The notes beneath the pieces are model-generated. The model was given only the letters and a program-made list of their open reading frames with translations. It did not search any database and was not told the DNA's origin. A stretch of DNA of 64,000 nt from Nemophila menziesii. Lineage: Eukaryota; Streptophyta; Magnoliopsida; Boraginales; Hydrophyllaceae. How positions within the stretch are numbered: the stretch's first letter is position 1; every line of letters starts with the position of its first letter. Below, piece by piece: positions 45,150 to 57,454 of this stretch. The stretch is from assembly GCA_029959085.1 (NCBI GenBank), contig JARWIR010000005.1, positions 5,582,501-5,646,500 of the forward strand, written 5' to 3'. The position numbers and the translations under genes are program-made.

Positions 45150-48100
45150 CTTTTCTCTAGAGAGGGTACGTGTCACGTGAGTACTACGAGCAAGGACAGT
45201 AGCTAGGTTGGGATTTTTGAATTTGTTGGTAATGGGAGGGGTAGTGGTATCACTACAGACAAAACAAGCAGTACTTCTGAAAATGGTGGGAGAATTGCTT
45301 TTGGATGGATCTGTCAAACTAAAACAAAAAATGGATTTACAAGAAAAAGAAAAGAAATTTAATGGGCTGGCAAGTGCGTTTGGTCCTTCCCAAGCCCAAG
45401 TCAAAGAGGCCCATTAACATTTTTTCAAAAAGTTTATTAAATCCAAGACCCAACTATGTAGCTATTAGTCCAACACAAACCTTCACTTCTCCAACCTACC
45501 CCCATTCCTCCACCATAAACAATAACCACCCCGATACTAAACTTATACTCATTCTCTCACATAAACCCTCACCTACTCAACAAGGTGACACTAAAATTTA
45601 TAAAACTTCCATTAAACCACACAACCAATTAACCAACCCAAAATACGAAAATGTTGAAGAGGAAATGTCTTCAATTAGGAAATCTATACGAAGCAACCAT
45701 GATTGTAGCCTCTATAAATCTAAGGGCCAATTAGAGAGTAATCGAAAGAGGAAAATCTGGCAATTCTGATCCTCAATTAAGTCTTCGATCTGAGAAATTG
45801 AGTTGATGGATGAGAACAAGACAAATGCAATCGAAGAAACGGAGTTTTAACAACAATCGATGGAACCAATCAAGGAAGATGAGGTTTGCGGGATTGACCA
45901 AATTCAATCCCAAATCGTTCAATGATACACCTAGTCTGGAACGTTTAGGGGATTGGCACCCCCCTGACGGTCTAGACCCTAGTTGATATCTGCTCCAGAT
46001 ATCGACCTGAGGTAATATTCATTCTGGAAACTAAGAATTCCTTTTTTGTTCTTAATAAACTTGCTTTTACTATTAAAATGACCCTTATAACTATTGTGGA
46101 ACCTAGTGGATTGAGTGGCAGATTAGCTTTGTTCTGTATTAATAATGATATGATAAGTGTAATAAGTAAAGATGAAAACCATATCCATTGTGAAATTAAA
46201 AAAGACAATGGAGAATTAATTCAATCTACCTTTGTATATAGAGCCCCCATTGAGAAAGATAAAGATAATAGCATTGAAAATTTCACTAGTTGCGCACCTA
46301 ATAGTAATATACCATGGAATTTAATAGGTGATTTTAACATTATAAGGTCCATGAAAAATTAGGAGGCATTAACAAATATAAGAAAACAATGAAAAGTTTT
46401 AATGGTTTTATAAAGCATAACAAACTTCAACAAATAACTAGTAAAGGCTGCTCATTTACTTTGTCTAATAGAAGAGATGAGGATAACCTTATAAAAATCA
46501 TTCTTTATAGATGTTTGAGTAACCGTAATGGTTTGATGATCACCCTAATGCATGGATTAATGTTTTACCTGCTCTTGGATCAGACTATAGCCCCCTATTG
46601 CTACATCACGATGATCTAGTTAATAAAAAATACAAAAGATTTCACTTTGAAAACTTTTGAAAAGAGGAACTAGATTGTTATGAAATTATTAAGAATGTAT
46701 GGGATTCCAAAAAACTATAAGAAATATTACAAAAAATCCCCTTAGTATTAAATTGAACATTTGTAGGAGACTTTTACTGTATGGAGTAAAGAAAATTTAG
46801 AAACTCTAGAAAAAAGATTGAGGAAAATATGGAGAAACTTAAAGATATTAATAATAAACTTACTATTGATGATAGTGACAAAGATAATTATAATATGATA
46901 ATAAAAGAAATTGAAATCTTATGGAAAAGAGAGAAGGAAATCTGGGCTTCAAGGTCTAGAAATCAATGGCTTAAGAAAGGAGACAAGAATACCGCCTCTT
47001 CCAATTTACTACTAAAGAAAGAAGATCTTTTAATAAGATAACAAAAATTACGAATGATTCTGGAAACTGTTGGATACTCGAAGGGAAGTTAATGAAAATA
47101 TATTGGAATACTTCAATAATATTTTTCAAAGTGTGGGCCATAGGGTCTTTAATCCCATACTTGATATAATCCAACCTTCTGTCACAAAATCTATGAATGA
47201 TTCAGTAATAAAACCACTTACTATAAAAGAAATTGAAACAATTGTAAAGGAATTAGGAGCCAATAAGGCCCCTGGCCCGGATGGTTACCCTGGATATTTC
47301 TATAAGAAATATTTCCAAATTATTAAACTTGATGTAATAAGAGTAATAAATATTTTTTTGTACAATAAAGGAAGCTTGGAAGATATTAACCAAACTTTCA
47401 TTCTATTGATCCCTAAAATTAATAATATAGGTACTATAAAACACTATAGACCCATAAGTGTATCAAATTTCATCTATAAAATAATTGCCCGTATACTTGT
47501 TAATAGATTGAACCCTATTATGAGTTATATAATCGACGAAAACCAACCAGTGTTTATACCGGTTAGAAATATACATGAAAATTCCTATATCACACATGAA
47601 GTATGTAAAAAATAAAAGAGATACAAAAAAATATAATATGATAGTAAAAGCGGATATACGCAAAGCATATGAGTTTGTAGAATGGGAATTTTTGCACAAT
47701 CTTATCTTAAAATGGGATTTGATATATTTTGGTGTGATAGAATTATGAACTGTATTTCTTCTGTCCCATTCTCTATTCTTATAAATGGTCATCCTGAAAA
47801 ATTAAAAAAAACCTCAAAGAGGACTTAGACAGGGAGACCCCCTCTCTCTCCTTATATTTTGTATAATCACACAAACTCTTTCAACTCTTATTAAACAAAA
47901 AGTAGATGCTAGCCTACTGAGTGGTATAAAAATCTCAAGATATAGCCCCAGTTTGAACCATCTACTATTTGCATATGATAGTGTCTTTTTCCTTAAAGCT
48001 AATCATCAAGATACTACTAGCTTTAATAATATCATTAATAGATATGCTTTCTCAACTGGATTAACTTTACATCTTAATAAATGTGGAGTTAAATTTAGTT

Positions 48101-50320
48101 CCAATACTCCAAGTTTACCTTCAAGATATATTTGCCTCTAGTTTAAATATGAAAATTAGTAAGAATTTGGGACCTTATTTAGGCCTCCCAACTGAATGGG
48201 AGAGGTAACAAATAAAGGATCTAATCTTACTAGTAGAAAGGGCCCTTAAAAAAATTTCAAATTGGAAAACTTATATCTTACAAATGCGGGCAAGGAAATA
48301 CTTATTAAATTAGTTTTACAAAGTATCCCAAATTATTTTATGTACTTATTTTTGTTACCTAAGAAAATTTGTGATCTAATTGCTTCACAAATAGCTAAGT
48401 TCTGGTCGGGAATTAAATCAAGTAAAGGAATTCACTAGACAAAATGGTCCACTCTAACACATAGTAATTTTATGGTGGTTTAGGTTTTAGATACTTAAAC
48501 ATTATGAATATTGCACTTTTGGCTAAACAAGCCTGGAACATATTTACAAACCCTAATTCTCTACTTTTTAAAGTCCTAAAGGGTAAATATTTGCTCCTTC
48601 TCAGAAGCTATAATAGTCTATTCACCATCTTGGGGGTGGAATATTATTTTAGTGGGAAGAAATTATAAACAATTTAAGATGGAAAATTGGAAACGACAGT
48701 TCAGCCATAAAATGATATTTGGATTAGTGGGAGTAATACAATTATTAAACCACTCAATCAAAACATAACAAAAGCATCTGATCTTATGGTTAAGAATGAG
48801 AGAAAATGGAATTTGAACATTATTAAACTAAATTACCAACCAGTAGTATATGGAAAAATAGTGAAAATGTTCCTGCCCCTTGTTCAAGCAAATGATTCAG
48901 TTTATTGGACTCTAAGCAAGGATGGAATTTTTTCTGTAAAAATTTCCTATCAATATCGTAAACAAGAAAAAGATAAAAGAGAGATGGGAAAAGTTGATAG
49001 AAAACCCTCATCCTAACACAAAAATGACCCTGAAGCTTGGAAAACCATTTAGAGGATGAAAACACCTCCCAAAGTGAGAAATTTCATTTGGAAAGCAATA
49101 CAAAATGTTTTACCTACAAATGAAAACCTTTATTTTAGGAAATGCAGAGATTCTAAAGTTTGTACCATTTGTAATGAAAAGGTGGAAAACATTGAGCATA
49201 TTTTATTTGAATGTCAATGGGCTAGAGCAACTTTGCTGACTTCCCCACTAGGACTTAGAACAGGCAACCATACCTACTGTAAAATAGATATTTGGATGGC
49301 CAAAGTTCTAAAAATAGTGGCTGAAGAAAGTGATATAAAGTCCTTCCTTACAGTGTGTATTCTTGCTTGGCAAATCTTTAAATAAATAAACATGTATGTT
49401 TTTTATAACATACAACCTGACCCAAAAGGAACCATTATGAAAACTATTAAATTGTAGGAAATATATATTGTTATAAATTCTGAGGATAATTCCTCTAAAA
49501 TGAGTATCTGCAATAGTAATTCATATGAGAATTTTAATTCATCAAATGTGAAGAATATAAGTTCAGTCTCAAAAGCTCCTCATACTAAATCCCCTAATGA
49601 TGATATGATTAATCTGAAGGGAAAAGGAAAATACAAAGAAAGAGAAAATGGAAAGGAAAATATAACTATTTCCTCAAATACACATACTGTAACAAATGTG
49701 GTTAACAAAGCAGCTATCAATACCATATAGAAAAGATCTAATAGATCTAATCTAAATGGTAATATAAGCATTTTAAGTAAGTGGAACCCCCTTTATTAAA
49801 TTGCATCACAATAAATAATGATGCTTCATTTACTAAAGATAAAGTTATAATGTCTTTTGTTGCTAGGGATCCTTTTGGAGCTTTGGTGAAATGTATGGAA
49901 TAGAGAGTAAATGCATATAACACCCTAGAAGCGGAAGCACTTAGGGTTCTTAAGGCTTGTCTATGGGCAAGAGACTTCAAGAATATCCATTGTGAAGTGG
50001 AAGATGACTGCTTTCAGATTATGGAGCCTCTAGCTAGTTGTCTTACATTTAACTTTCCATGTATTAAGAATATTATTAGAAGTATCTAATTTATAGCTGA
50101 AACTTGTAATCCTAAGTTCTCTTACTAGGAGAAAAAACAACATGGTGGCGGATTGGGTGAGTAAGAATTTGCCACTAGGCGATTTTCCTGATTTTTGCTC
50201 ACATCCTATCCCTGCCCAACTAGAAAAGATACTAAGTCTTGATTCATCACTTTCAGGGATAAGCTAGTTTCTCGTTGTAATCTTTTGGAATGAAATATAA
50301 GTGTTTAGAACAAAAAAAAA
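45150..50320 (+). pseudogene. Near-full-length but inactivated LINE retrotransposon
   Basis: Domains in LINE order on the plus strand: ORF1-like remnant (about 45240-45770), AP endonuclease (about 45930-46370; a WN..G phrase, IFILETKNSFF, and NIPWNLIGDFNIIRS), reverse transcriptase (47070-48100; LGANKAPGPDGYPGYFYKKY, FILLIPKI, YRPISVSNFIYKIIARIL, LLFAYDSVFF), RT thumb (GKEILIKLVLQSIPNYFM, about 48290), zf-RVT finger (49056-49385; PPKVRNFIWKAIQNVLPT, CTICNEKVENIEHILFEC) and RNase H (about 49780-50170; NNDASFTKD, LEAEALRVLKACLWARD). An A run ends it at 50311-50319. Many stops and frameshifts interrupt it, and the RT catalytic YADD-type motif is AYDS (47971-47982). A GGTTCAGC shared by both flanks may be part of the TSD. 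Confidence 0.88.
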
Positions 50321-50329
50321 CTTTTCTTT

Positions 50330-50742
50330 TTTTGGTTCAGCACTTCAGCTTTTATTCCTATTTTCTTTTGTCAAGAATTTTTTAAATTATCTAAGGGGTA
50401 ATACAAATTATTTCTGCATGTTTTACTAGTCACAAGTAAGTTGAAAAGTTGTGTTTTTTAGGTAAAATAAAATTGTGGTTCGGTTCATTTGGATATTTTT
50501 ATTATTAGGTACGTGAGTGATCTGGGTCTGTTTACGCGCACCACGACTAGTTCATTTAAGTGTTGATTAGACAAGTTTATTGAAGGACAAAAAAGTTAGA
50601 ATAAAAGAATCCCTTATTGAGGTAAGTTTGATTGTGAAAAGGAGTTAATTGAGTATAACTATTTATATTTTTTTTAGTTAATGTCTACAAAAAAACTAAC
50701 ATATAAGTATATTTGATAAAAAATAGAGATTATTATCTACAT
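50330..50742 (-). promoter_or_regulatory. Detached distal promoter of PWWP paralogue 2
   Basis: About 50440-50650 resembles the region upstream of PWWP-1 (37150-37260), e.g. 'aagttgaaaagtt', 'ataaaaga(g/a)t', 'aagttatatttgatt / aagtttgattgtg'. The piece that would adjoin it lies at 45.05-45.15 kb, on the other side of the LINE, so the LINE appears to have split the promoter. Confidence 0.4.
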
Positions 50743-50920
50743 GGTCTTGGGTTTAACGGAAGAGCTGGTCAACTTGCAAAAATTGTTAGGCATGGAGCTG
50801 ATCATCATGTAGCGAGAGATGTATCTTCGAACCCAGTGGATAGGTTTCATAGATTAGGAATTGGCTAATTTTGGTTTTTTTGTGGGGTACTTAGTACCCT
50901 TTCTACGAAAAAAAAAACTA
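50743..50920 (+). mobile_element. SINE-like element of another family
   Basis: A tRNA-like head contains GAGCTGGTCAACTTG and a B-box-like ATCTTCGAACCC about 60 bases later. A short body ends 'gtacttagtaccctttctacg' followed by an A run (50910-50919). A-box match is poor, so this is a tentative call. Confidence 0.4.
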
Positions 50921-51187
50921 TATATCTTTACTTATTATCATAAGAAATACTTTATTAGTCTCCAAAAGGTTGTCATTAGTACCAAAAAAATTATCTATAA
51001 AAAGTTGTCACTTTAGAAATTCAAGACATTATTTCATTATTTATACCACTATTATCCCTAATTTAATATTATAATTTATATTTTCAATAAATATTAACGA
51101 TATTAAAAGACTTATGAAAGACATTTTAGTAATCACATGGATAATAAATAATATTTCTTACAAAATACTAAAAAAATATTAAGTAAA

Positions 51188-51672
51188 GTGTTGCGAACTT
51201 GCGTGATTAATCATACTCCTGCTGATTTAAATAATATGATGGATATCATCTTGCAAAATCCTTGTGATGAATATATTATAATTGTGAGCGCCTTCATTAC
51301 TTCTTATATATATTTGATTTGGTGTGGGAGAAACAATAGAGACCATGGTGGGAGTGGCTTGAATGAGGATCAAATTTGGGAGAAAATAGCAAGTCAAATG
51401 GTTTTCAGATTACAGAAGGTGAAATTTAAAAAGAAGAAAATGTGTGAGTTAATGAATGTAATAGTTAATAAGCTCATGTAATGTTATTTACTTGTATTTG
51501 GGCTTAGTAAACTAATGTTTTGAAGTGGGCCATTAAAATACTAATCCGATGTTGGACCTTTAGTGTTTAATGGACCTCTAAGGTTGTAACGTGTTTAATG
51601 GACCTCTAAGGTTGTAATTGTTTTTGGATGTTGAGTTTTCTAATGAAAATTATGATTTGATGATAAAAAAGT
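51188..51672 (+). pseudogene. LINE 3'-end fragment
   Basis: An open frame at 51188-51481 ending MCELMNVIVNKLM contains the phrase SAFITSYIYLIWCGRNNRDH, which resembles the W-x-RN segment between zinc finger and RNase H in plant LINE pol. A 3'-UTR-like tail follows, with a 25-27-bp phrase (GTGTTTAATGGACCTCTAAG) repeated twice at about 51567-51618, and A-rich sequence near 51664. Fragmentary. Confidence 0.45.
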
Positions 51673-54499
51673 AAATGTGACAACCTTTTAAAGTTAGATG
51701 GGTAATGTTTAATCTTGTGCATGATAGGTGATCAACCTCTAAATTGGTTCAATCTATTATAACTTATGTTATTGAGGTTATGTGTGAAGTGAAAGTTATC
51801 AGCCTTGCTATGAATACCTTTTTGGTTTAGTTAAATAAATGGACATGTTCTTCATTTGTAGACTAAGACTAGTTTTAACTGAGGGGTGGGTGACACTCAA
51901 TAAAAGAAATAAAAAATGAGATTCTCTTGCCAAAAAAGGTCTTTCTACAAAATCTATGAGGATACATACCTCTATTTGACCTTCTCATATAACTCTTTTA
52001 TGACATGTAATAATTCTCATAAATTTAAAAAGGACTATTACCTAATTCTTTAAAAAAGAATAGGGATACAAAACCCAGGAGAGGGATGGCCCCCAACTTC
52101 TCCTCTATCTATAAGCCATATAATATGACATATATTTTGTAGTAATTTTCAGTGAATATTTTTAAAGTCAAAATCCAACGAATATCAAGGATGGTGTTTA
52201 TAATTCAACTTTATATCTTACCTTGCAAGTCGTCAAACAAGATTTTATTGGAATGCAATGACTATCGATGTTTTTCGTTTCGAGAGATTGCGACCACATC
52301 TCTACACATGAGCCTGTTTTGAAAGATATTAGAATCAAAACTTTTTTGTAATGCAAGTATATCATCATAAACAATTGGAACATATAAGTCTTACCATTTT
52401 TTGTAAATAATTTGATAACTACGTTTATTATATCCATCCCAAATAAAATATATTACACATATTTGAAATTCAAATATGAGAACCATCAGATGGAATTATT
52501 GTTGAAAAGATTAAAAGAAGATTTAATCTCAGAAAGGGAAGTAGATTATCGAGAAACCGGCCGCGGAGTGAAGTCCAAGAGCAGTTTTTGGTAAAACAGA
52601 GTAATTTTTATCTTGAGTTGCACATTAAATGGGATTTATCTTATTTGAGAAGGGTGTTTGTGTCTTTCAACAATGCTCAAACTAGGGTTTTCAGGATTTG
52701 AGTTGGTTTAGATTTTAAGAGTATCATGTGAGTTAGTATCTAACGATGGGTTATTGTTTGGGTCGATTATTTGTTGGTTTATTATGAGGTTATCGGGCTT
52801 ATGTGCAACTATTTTTTTTGAATGTTGAATAAACTTGGATTGTTTACCGAACAAAAAAAATACGAGGCGGCATTTGTCTTATAAAATAATACTCAACCAT
52901 GTGCACTCACGTGTTGTGATTTTTATTACTTATTTAAGGCCTATTTGACTGTTATTAGTCCTTGTGATATTTAAAAGTAGCAAACATACACATATATTTT
53001 TTTAAATATTAAATATATCGAGTATATATAGAAAGACAATGGTTCCAATCCTTGTTATTTGTTTGTTGAGGAAATAGATAGGAAAACCAGACTGGGTGAA
53101 GTTTTAAGTACGAAGATTTGGATATTTTATGTAAGAAATGTGGGTTTTGGGTCGTATGGATGACCATGTTCATATGAATATTGTTGCTACTGCACCAATT
53201 GATTTGGTGGACAAATATGAACCCTGGATTCCCATGGAAACTATGTGTCTGCCAATTTATGGTGTGCATCTTTTATTTGATGCATGGTAGTGATAGGGAG
53301 AAAATGTCAACAAGATCTCAGATAAAAGATAATGAAGTAGCTCATATCATGACAGATGGATTAACACCTCAAGGGATCAACATGGAAGTCCGACTTGGCA
53401 ACATTGGTGTAGCTTGTTTACTCCGCTCGAAGGATCAAGCAACGACCTCCTCCATGATAGTTCAACGTGTGTCCCCAAAGGTGCCCACAAAATCTAATGT
53501 GTGCACCGTAATAATAGAGAAAGTAGTTTCAAGGGCGTGAGGATAAGACGTTGGGTCGTGGGGGGATGAACGTGGCCTAGAATAATTTATTATATATATA
53601 TACACACACACAATATTTGGAATGACCGATGTCTCTCTTTTTGTGATGTATTAATCCATTCACAAGATATCATTGGGTATAATTGGGTAAAATGGACCGA
53701 ATCTTGTGACAAGGATGAAACTATGTGTGATTTTTTGTTAAGTATAGGTCCCTATATTAACAGTGAGCTCTTGCTTGGCGAGTGTACCAGGAATTGGGTG
53801 TAGTGGGGACATGAATGGAACTTCAAAGGGCAATATTCCAATAACTAGTGCTAGCTACAAAAGATATACTACACAATACATAGATCGTTGTTTGTTCGTT
53901 CATGATGATGCGTCCTTGAGAGTTGTTGTAATGCTTTACGATTGAAAATGAGCCAATTGCAATGATATTTTGAAGGAAATTCTTTAAGTGGTCCATGAAC
54001 TATAGGTGGCCACTTATTGATTGAGGACCTGGAGTTGGAAGTTACCCACATATGGTCCTTCAACTTTTTTTACCTCTGTTAGTCCCATTGGCTTACCTGA
54101 TATTGATTGTGAGTTTTGACTACATAGATTAATTTGTGAAAGATTGAATTTATATATCTCTTTAAATGTGTATAGTGGATGATAAGATGCATATTCTTGT
54201 GGTGAACGTGAAAATCACAGGACTACGTTAGAAATTCTGAATTTGAACGTGCACCTGTGGGCTCCGCTAATAACTCCAGGAGAATTCATTTAATTTTTCT
54301 TCTTTCTTTTATGTGGGAAAAGTCGTGGAAGGAAATCCACTGGTTGAACACATACTACTGACGTGGGGCCCACACCATGTTTAGGCTCTGACGTTTTTAT
54401 TAACGTCGGTGAAACAACGCATCTTAATGAAATCAAAATCCGAAAGCATGATGTGAACATCTTCGCGTACTAGTACGTTTTCTGGTTTTAAACCTTAAA
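51673..54499. other. Intergenic DNA without a supported gene
   Basis: Several short open frames occur (e.g. 53181-53540 on +, and a frame from about 53157 starting MDDHVHMNIVATAPIDLVDK) but none has a recognisable domain, splice context or compositional contrast. About 52600-52856 ends in 'ttgaataaacttggattgtttaccgaac' plus A8, possibly the 3' end of an old LINE. Confidence 0.4.
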
Positions 54500-54560
54500 G
54501 GGTATATTTTCTATTTTGCTTAGCACATGGACTAATGGTGCAATTAACGCTTTCTGATAT
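54500..54560 (+). repeat. Leader-repeat copy next to the RPT2 fragment
   Basis: The 'tatattttctattttgcttagcacatggac' and 'taatggtgcaattaacgctttc' sequence is the same repeat as in the CDC45 and PWWP 5'-UTR introns. Confidence 0.65.
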
Positions 54561-54686
54561 ATATATAATTATATGTTTAAACACAATATGTTATCATTAC
54601 TATACAATTATATGTAATTATCCATTTAGCAACAGAATGTTCTGTGTAAGTAATAAAAAGTTGATAATAGTGTTCATCTTTTGGCA

Positions 54687-54833
54687 GTCAATAAAGAATG
54701 CTGGTGAGAATAATACTGAAGCTGGACTGCTTGCTAGTGTCGTATGAAGGTAACACATGCTGATTTTAAAAAGGTGAAAGACAAGGTTATGTTTAAGAAG
54801 AATGAAGGTGTGCTTGAAGGACTTTATATGTGA
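54687..54833 (+). pseudogene. C-terminal fragment of 26S proteasome subunit RPT2
   Basis: The plus-strand sequence from 54744 reads VTHADFKKVKDKVMFKKNEG and VLEGLYM after a leading MK, then stops at 54831. This is the C-terminus of the AAA ATPase RPT2 (regulatory subunit 4 homologue), including the final LYM docking tail. Just upstream the same gene continues out of frame as TEAGLLASVV with a stop at 54745-54747, so a frameshift and deletion remove the segment between EAGLLA and MKVTH. The 5' edge is a CAG splice-acceptor-like site at 54685-54687, suggesting the fragment was the last exon of a spliced gene. No upstream AAA exons are found. Non-functional. Confidence 0.8.
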
Positions 54834-55739
54834 TGATTGTAAACAACAGAGACACAGTCTTAGTTTTTTTCTTGTTCGAAATGTAGTCTTAGTTAGTTTT
54901 GTGTATTATTTGTTTTTCTCTAATTGATACATTTGTCTTCGGGGTAGCTTTTCAGCTCCCCGTTATTTAGTTAAAAAATGTTATCTATTGGGATGTTCTA
55001 TTACATATTTGTCCACTTCTTATTTTCAATTTACTATAGTCGTGTTTAGTTTTTAATAAATGATAAAAATAGAATTACCTTAACATCGATTTTGACTTGG
55101 TCTAGTATATCCGGAACAACACACTTAAATTCTTTGCTTTTGGCAATACTCCGTAAATATTTCTACCCAAAGCTATTCATAGATACAATAAACAAGATGA
55201 TTTCAAATCAAGGCAGACTTAACCTCCCAAGATATTTATTTAGGGATTATAAACAAATTATATAGTAGCAAAGAATAAATAAGATATGTAAGATATATAA
55301 GCTACACCTACATAGGGAAATTAATCTAAGAAGGATTTTTTGAGGGAGACTACTTATAAAGAAGTAATTAATGGCTACTTTGTTTTGGCACCTACTTGAT
55401 GTTTCTCTTAAAAGTGTTACGGCTAGAGTAGAAGCACCATCTGAAGATGAAATTCAAAACGAGCTACCTTTTGGATTTTGATGGCCACAAATAATGGTAC
55501 GTGTTAAATGAAATACGGAAAACTGGCTTTCTTGTACTAGGTTTCTCCCTTCACGTGACGAAGTTAATCATTTGAACAAAAAAAATGATGAAGCTAATCC
55601 TTATATGTGTTGTCATAGTGGCTTTCGAAATTTTTAATTCTTAATTTGAAAGTGAAATTCGCCAATTGATAACCCATTTAACAACACTTATAAAAAATTT
55701 AAAATATTAATGGGAGTACTTTGGAAATTTCGAAGCCTA
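54834..55739. other. RPT2-fragment 3' flank and intergenic DNA
   Basis: The first ~170 bases are probably the former 3' UTR. Beyond that no gene or repeat boundary is recognisable. Confidence 0.4.
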
Positions 55740-57450
55740 AATTTTGATAGGACAAATCCAATATCAGTTTTAGAATGGAGATATGACAAATCTCATCTCA
55801 ATCTTAGAATGGAGACGGGGCAAATCTGATCTCAGTTTTAGAATATAGATGGGACAAATTCTATCTCTATTTTAAAATTGGAGATGGAACAAATTCCATC
55901 CCAGACTTAAAGAATGCATTTTTCGCTTGAGATTACGACCATTTGAGTTTTCTACCTTACATAATTTAGAATTAGTATCTCACTTTTCTTGATTATGATA
56001 TACCTAGTTGTTCTTTGGTGCTAAATTGCCTTGAATGCGTGAGTTGGATTATGATACTAAGCTTTATCTTTACTTGATTTTGAGTTGCTCCCAATTAGTG
56101 GACTAGTTGCCTTTATTAACAAAATTTTCACATGTTTAATTCATTAATTAAATAAGATTGAAACGTGTATAAAGAAGAGAGATGAGACAAATCTTATCTC
56201 ATTCCAACTATCTTCTTATTTTATCAAATTTATCATATTTCAAGTTTTACTAGTCTCTTTATTCTACCCAAGCAAGAACAAAAACACCAATCTATGGATT
56301 TTTTAGCTATAAATAATGATATATATCATCCTAAATCACATCACATTTTTATAACCTCTTAGGTCGATCTTAAATGAGCCAATATATAATTACGTTCTCC
56401 TGATCTATCACACCACTACACTTTATGTCTTTAGCGAGCACAATTGTGCTGATTTAAGTGAGCCAACATATAATTAAAAGTTGACACCAAAATGCAAGGT
56501 TTAATCGGAGATCGTATAGATCCCATCTTAGTTTTACAATAGATATTGGACAAATCACATCTCAATATTAGAATAAAAATGGGACAAATTCTGTTTCAAT
56601 TAAAAATGAAAATGAGACAAATCTTATCTCAGACTTAGAATGAATATGGGACGAATTCCATCCCAATCTTAAAATTAGAGATGAGACAAATATCATCTCA
56701 ATCTTAGAATGTAGATGAGAAAAATTCCATCTTAGTCTTAAAATTGGAGACGAGACAAATCTTATCTCAGAGAGATGAGATAAATTTCATCTTAGTCTTA
56801 AAATTTGAGGTGAATGGAGATAAATTAAATCCCATAGTATTTAAATAGACACGAGACAAAGTTATCCCAATCTAAAAATTGAAGATGGGATAAATCTCAT
56901 CTTATTCTTAGAATGATGATGGGCCATATCCCATCCCAGTCTTAGAATAGAGATGGGACAAATCCTATCCCAGACTTTGAATAGAGATTGGACAAATTCC
57001 ATCACAGTCTAAAAGTGGAGATGAGACAATCTTATCTTAGTCCAAATATCTTCCTATTTTATCAAATTTATCATATTTCAAGTTTTATCGGTCTCTCTAT
57101 TCTGTCTAAGCAAGAACAAAAAACACTGATCTATGGATTTTTTAGCTAGAAATAATGATAGATATCATCCAAAACATAATCACCTTTTCATAACCTCTTA
57201 GGTCGATCTTAAGTGAGCCAACATATATTTTATTTCTCCTGATCTATCACACCTGACACCACTACACTTAATGTAATTAGTGACCAGAGTTGTGTTGATT
57301 TAAGTGAGTCAACATATAATTGAAAGATGACACCAAAATGGAGGGTTTTAATCAGAGATGGAAAATAGATCCCGATCTCAGTATTAGAATGGGATGGAAC
57401 AAATTCATCCCAATCTCAAAATTAGAGATGGGACAAATCCCATTTCAAAA
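55740..57450. repeat. Degenerate ~35-bp hairpin minisatellite in a duplicated block
   Basis: A unit of the type GAGATGGGACAAATCTCATC plus TCAGTCTTAGAAT is repeated with drift at 55744-55915, 56505-56825, 56870-57030 and 57350-57445. GAGATG and CATCTC within each unit are inverse, so each unit can form a small hairpin. Between the arrays a ~320-bp non-repetitive segment ('atcttatctca...gacaccaaaatg') occurs twice, at about 56195-56515 and 57031-57365, giving a tandem duplication with a period of about 836 bp. Confidence 0.8.
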
Positions 57451-57454
57451 AAAA

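Noticed and set aside
53181..53540. 119-codon plus-strand frame, and a shorter overlapping frame from 53157
   Set aside because: No recognisable domain, two competing frames and no supporting gene structure; may be an old relic but cannot be supported.
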